Positions 7,101 to 8,852 of a stretch of DNA of 8,852 bases are shown here, piece after piece. Source of the stretch: Actinomycetes bacterium (GTDB lineage Bacteria; Actinomycetota; Actinomycetes; Actinomycetales; Actinomycetaceae); NCBI GenBank assembly GCA_023389315.1, contig JAEWEQ010000013.1, positions 1 through 8,852 on the forward strand, written 5' to 3'. A program made the translations under genes and the position numbers. Numbering within the stretch: position 1 is the stretch's first letter; the number at the start of each line of letters is the position of its first letter. Under the pieces are notes generated by a model. That model made no database searches and was not told the origin of the DNA. It saw only the letters and a program-made list of their open reading frames with translations.

Positions 7101-7338
7101 GCAACTAGCTGCCGTGGCACCTTTCGCCACTGCCTATCACTGCGCTGGAATAACGAACGATCCTCGGGGGAACACCGTCGCAATGACGATCACCGCAGAC
7201 CAGGTGATCATGACGACCGGAGCCTTGATTGAATTTTCCCGTCCCGGCCTAGAAAGCGTCGAAGTGGGCGCCGAGGGTGATGTCACCGACACCATCCTCC
7301 AGCTTTTCGACGGTGCTGAGCCCTTCACCCTGCGCTGA
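4159..7338 (+). CDS. Very large membrane protein with five TM segments and TPM-like segments near both ends
   Basis: This 1059-residue protein (GTG at 4159; GTG at 4141 adds six residues) is not assigned to a named family. Helices are at about 16-39, 269-291, 596-618, 634-655 and 891-909. Basic flanks (RQRNK; RTISRSRH; RRRAQRR) predict an inside N-terminus. That leaves three external parts: 40-268, a short loop, and 910-1059. The two cytosolic parts are large and mostly helical (292-595 and 656-890). The first contains three heptads of AQSKQ type (about 536-556). The external segments at about 47-87 and 934-974 both follow a pattern like TPM/YgcG-type domains: a hydrophobic strand, D/N-x-x-x-x-I, an amphipathic helix, then V-x-I/V-x-V. 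Each external domain has two cysteines (110 and 116; 969 and 995) that could form disulfides. Membership in an actinobacterial TPM-containing or DUF5129-like group is possible but unproven. It may act in envelope maintenance. It is the nearest upstream neighbour of tsaD. Confidence 0.88.
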   Translation: MKLSLRQRNKLIDFGSRILLVALLTFLTWSFIRPLFLSTVPAPPEEVVASVVLNDPEQILGDEALGQLKALDWPAKTRVLVRVRPNALPIADDDPQPLLGATDGSAPPACGKNSDCLVRAYPDYFDELYLNALYSLIPRSDVFVVDIVRDSADVAVFWGGSPHQRSAAMDSLIAGELEGFTPVEDDHLNYLSPDTFHLAVEGDMRLIPGDLPVEQPESDLRGVLRLMVAHGDLNTGNLTRELQRFLNNTDSGTSAIREHENQVRLANRAPFAVSFTAFFGWWLLVAAASQTVGRTISRSRHCLGTSEKRRQALEKIQRVRTEALLDTDQVRLEAVAAPSPYQATLLARAEQWVSTVTLLSRLEVQFQGMQISSGSDEGGLHDLVQMGDVAEVVQRGRAVLSADATALANPTRFDPSSHPCVATLRAGIEAAEALATQLPVYKAQFDEAVAAASAHLATAPAAVSSEADVVKILRAWDGAARELALCTTSLPEDDLYVWVERKSWSPVGRKRMRPEVKAIRLPARERCLDFSHGSAAQSKQATAQSKQEAAQSKQESARAATAFHSEADEEAQTARARAQYADFVSQKRFSTPISLPLTPVGIVVAASVALTASFLVLRAGAVTKPSAVSLAQQTIWTFWLALLFGVGAMVLVTAVRNMMRRRAQRRTDLRAVLQSALMGEDALALDVLQLQSQFPQYANNLHLRFQEFLECRDELVRLAGFGVARSDERLDDYQLTLLAQVVRAQMLSLWRVGDILRQRPNWMKAWNWEAKEVLYFANQAESMAANPVISSLTANLEWADLSPTQALLQLDDFTQRYRLARLVRALPVQTRSGDTYHQPISEHLALLSETPKALREVAQLVPPENASYYVVSDSAGEALQSIKTDPNNASMILAAVFLVLSGTVLPLSLSDPADQVGMRWNFDRSDEQAPPAQVVIVDLAGRISEPEKLRAELEKRRFPVPVNIVIGVCEADRPVAPLDSEQLAAVAPFATAYHCAGITNDPRGNTVAMTITADQVIMTTGALIEFSRPGLESVEVGAEGDVTDTILQLFDGAEPFTLR
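5764..5826 (+). repeat. 21-bp tandem repeat, 3 copies (AQSKQ heptads)
   Basis: Units 5764-5784, 5785-5805 and 5806-5826 each start GCGCAGAG(C/T)AAGCAG. They encode AQSKQAT, AQSKQEA and AQSKQES. Seven-residue units in an Ala/Gln/Glu/Lys-rich stretch fit a coiled-coil extension. Copies are nearly identical, so copy number may vary between strains. Confidence 0.9.
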
Positions 7339-7358
7339 GCCCTTCACCCTGCGCTGAG
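7315..7358 (+). repeat. 19-bp tandem repeat (2.3 copies) across the stop codon
   Basis: GCTGAGCCCTTCACCCTGC occurs at 7315-7333 and again at 7334-7352, followed by GCTGAG at 7353-7358. The copies are identical. The stop codon TGA (7336-7338) of the large membrane protein lies within the second GCTGAG. The duplication therefore leaves the protein end unchanged (AEPFTLR) and sits partly in the 3' untranslated stretch before tsaD. Confidence 0.92.
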
Positions 7359-7370
7359 GTAAGTACCGGC

Positions 7371-7401
7371 TTGGGGGCGGTTTGCGCCACAGGGATACAA
7401 T
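7371..7401 (+). promoter_or_regulatory. Candidate promoter for tsaD, leaderless
   Basis: TACAAT at 7396-7401 is a good -10 hexamer (5 of 6 to consensus). TTGGGG at 7371-7376 is a possible -35 with a 19-bp spacer. The GTG at 7409 lies 7 nt after the -10 box, where transcription should start. If this promoter is used, the ATG at 7400 overlaps the -10 box and cannot be the start on that transcript. Confidence 0.45.
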
Positions 7402-8476
7402 GAAGGACGTGGAAAACCTCGAACGATCCGACAATGCCCCACTGGTGCTGGGCATTGAATCAACCTGCGACGAAACCGGCGTGGCGCTGGTGCGCGGCCA
7501 CACCCTGCTGGCTGACCGCACCGCCACCTCCATGGACGAATACGCCCGCTACGGGGGCATCATCCCCGAGATTGCCTCGCGCGCTCACCTAGAGTCTTTC
7601 CTCCCCACCCTGGAAGCAGCTTTGGACGAGGCCGGGGTGGAACTTGGCGACATCGACGCCGTGGCGGTCGCTGCTGGCCCCGGACTGGTGGGTTCGTTGA
7701 CGGTGGGAATCTGCGCTGGCAAGGCGTTGGCTTCCACTTTGGGAGTGCCGATTTACGGGGTGAACCACGTCCTCGGGCATTTGGCAGTCGATGGCCTGGT
7801 AGATGGCCCCCTCCCGCAGCGCTTCATCGGCCTGGTGGTCTCTGGTGGCCACTCCAACTTGCTGCATGTGCGCGACCTAGCCACCGACGTGGAGGAGCTC
7901 GGCGGCACTTTGGATGACGCGGCGGGGGAGGCGTTCGACAAGGTTGGTCGCCTGCTGGGTTTGCCGTATCCGGGTGGGCCGCATGTGGATCGTCTGGCGC
8001 GCGAGGGCGATCGCGACGCCATCGTGTTCCCGCGCGGTTTGGCGGCTGGCAAGGACAAGCACCGCTACCGTTACGATTTTTCTTTCTCCGGCCTCAAAAC
8101 TGCCGTCGCCCGCTACGTGGCTTCGCTGCAGCAGCAGGGTAAGGAACCGGTGGCGGCTGACATCTGTGCGGGTTTTTCCGAAGCGGTGAATGATTCTTTG
8201 ACCACCAAAGCGGTGCAAGCGTGTTTGGATTTCGAGTGCGACACTATCGTGGTGGGTGGCGGGTTCTCCGCGAACTCCCGGCTGCGGGAGTTGCTAGCGG
8301 AGCGGGCCACGGCTGCGGGCCTACAGGTACGCATCCCACCGCTGCGGTTTTGCACCGATAACGGGGCGCAGATCGCCGCCATGGGGGCGCTACTGGCAGC
8401 CGCCAAAGTGGAACCCTCGGGCTTGGGATTCTCCCCCGACTCCGGTATGCCACTGACCACCATGGTGGCGCGCTAA
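7400..8476 (+). CDS. tsaD: tRNA N6-adenosine threonylcarbamoyltransferase TsaD
   Basis: TsaD (formerly Gcp/YgjD) transfers the threonylcarbamoyl group from TC-AMP to A37 of ANN-reading tRNAs, working in the cytosol with TsaB and TsaE. The fold is ASKHA-like. From the ATG at 7400 (358 residues), GIESTCDET is at 18-26 and NHVLGH at 122-127, giving metal ligands His123 and His127. SGGHSN is at 148-153, DDAAGEAFDK at 172-181, FSFSGLKT at 227-234 and GGGFSANSRL at 286-295. CTDNG at 318-322 supplies Asp320 as the third metal ligand. All key residues are present and the length is normal. Start options in frame are TTG 7382, ATG 7400 (AGGG upstream) and GTG 7409 (leaderless from TACAAT). All lie before the conserved core. 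The usual partners tsaB, tsaE and rimI are not in this window. Confidence 0.97.
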   Translation: MKDVENLERSDNAPLVLGIESTCDETGVALVRGHTLLADRTATSMDEYARYGGIIPEIASRAHLESFLPTLEAALDEAGVELGDIDAVAVAAGPGLVGSLTVGICAGKALASTLGVPIYGVNHVLGHLAVDGLVDGPLPQRFIGLVVSGGHSNLLHVRDLATDVEELGGTLDDAAGEAFDKVGRLLGLPYPGGPHVDRLAREGDRDAIVFPRGLAAGKDKHRYRYDFSFSGLKTAVARYVASLQQQGKEPVAADICAGFSEAVNDSLTTKAVQACLDFECDTIVVGGGFSANSRLRELLAERATAAGLQVRIPPLRFCTDNGAQIAAMGALLAAAKVEPSGLGFSPDSGMPLTTMVAR

Positions 8477-8620
8477 CGCTGGCCCCGGGGGACTGGCGAG
8501 GGTGGCGGCTCCCGGGAATCCGCGACCCCAGGAGTGGGTGCGCCACCGGCTCACGCGACCGCCCGTGTCCGCCGGCCCGCACGCAAGCGGACCCAACTGC
8601 GCATATCCAGGCGCGCCACC
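8464..8620. repeat. Nested inverted repeats in the tsaD convergent gap
   Basis: GGTGGCGCGC (8464-8473, at the very end of tsaD) is perfectly complementary to GCGCGCCACC (8611-8620). Inside this, GGTGGCG (8501-8507) pairs with CGCCACC (8541-8547), and CCGGC (8546-8550) can pair with GCCGG (8571-8575). The 157-bp GC-rich gap 8477-8633 holds no gene that I can support and no T-tract terminator. It may fold into a shared 3' structure for the two convergent transcripts. Confidence 0.5.
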
Positions 8621-8633
8621 CGTCCTCGTGAAA

Positions 8634-8852
8634 CTAAATGCGCTGCTCTTTCAACTGCGCCGGCGCTGACGCGGTGAAAGAAAGCGGGTTGATCGGCCGG
8701 TCCGCTTTGAACTCCGCGCGCATCAAATCCACCATCGCTTTAGCGGGGAAGGTGTGGCGGTTACCCACAATTGTCAGGCGTTGGTAGGCCGCCCCCATGC
8801 GGATAATCTCATTCACCCCTTCCAACTGCTCGCGGCACCCCAAATCGTCGGC
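8634..8852 (-). CDS. C-terminal part of an unrecognised protein (5' end outside window)
   Basis: The minus-strand frame is open from the right edge (reading ADDLGCREQL...) to a TAG stop at 8634-8636, giving 72 visible residues. The TTG at 8841-8843 is probably internal, because the frame runs on past it. Coding character is good: mixed helix and strand (GVNEIIRMGAAYQRLTIVGN, then RHTFPAKAMVDLMRAEF) and a Pro/Ala-rich tail ending QLKEQRI. I cannot assign a family from this tail. It converges on tsaD. Confidence 0.7.
   Translation of the reverse strand, partial: ADDLGCREQLEGVNEIIRMGAAYQRLTIVGNRHTFPAKAMVDLMRAEFKADRPINPLSFTASAPAQLKEQRI

Noticed and set aside
8641..8852. Treating the TTG at 8843 as the true start of the last minus-strand gene.
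   Set aside because: The frame continues open to the window edge with similar residue composition, so the gene is better read as truncated by the window.

Overview
The window comes from a G+C-rich bacterium, most likely an actinobacterium. The SdhB tail, the TsaD sequence, the frequent GTG starts and the long Ala/Arg-rich membrane proteins all fit that group. Genus cannot be set from this sequence, so Actinomycetaceae-like is only a guess. There are no tRNA or rRNA genes, CRISPR arrays, transposases or phage genes.

Layout, left to right. (1) Positions 1-404 (+): the C-terminal end of a succinate dehydrogenase/fumarate reductase iron-sulfur subunit, followed by a strong intrinsic terminator (428-477). 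(2) Positions 405-612: a gap holding the terminator, a CTAG-rich hairpin and a decayed tandem triplication of the end of the next gene. (3) Positions 613-1437 (-): a Cof-type HAD-IIB sugar-phosphate phosphatase. (4) Positions 1438-1869: a gap with two copies of a 61-bp hairpin-forming repeat and a consensus promoter for the next gene. (5) Positions 1870-3279 (+): an unrecognised soluble protein with a repetitive Pro/Ala/Gln linker. (6) Positions 3355-4032 (-): an unrecognised three-helix membrane protein with a cytosolic C-terminal domain. (7) Positions 4159-7338 (+): a very large protein with five membrane helices and TPM-like segments near both ends of the chain. (8) Positions 7400-8476 (+): tsaD, the universal tRNA t6A modification enzyme. 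(9) A GC-rich convergent gap rich in inverted repeats. (10) Positions 8634-8852 (-): the C-terminal end of an unrecognised gene.

The genes do not form one pathway. Strand changes, long gaps and separate promoters suggest mostly single-gene transcription units. Known parts are housekeeping: respiration, phosphatase, tRNA modification. The three genes in the middle are uncharacterised.

I see no clear new defence or mobile system. The most distinctive signals are: (a) the pair of 61-bp hairpin repeats, whose three differences all lie outside the stems; (b) a recurring ACAAT-type -10 box only 6-7 nt before the start codons of three genes, suggesting leaderless mRNAs; (c) short tandem duplications at four gene-associated sites, two of them spanning stop codons; and (d) the two-ended TPM-like architecture of the 1059-residue membrane protein.
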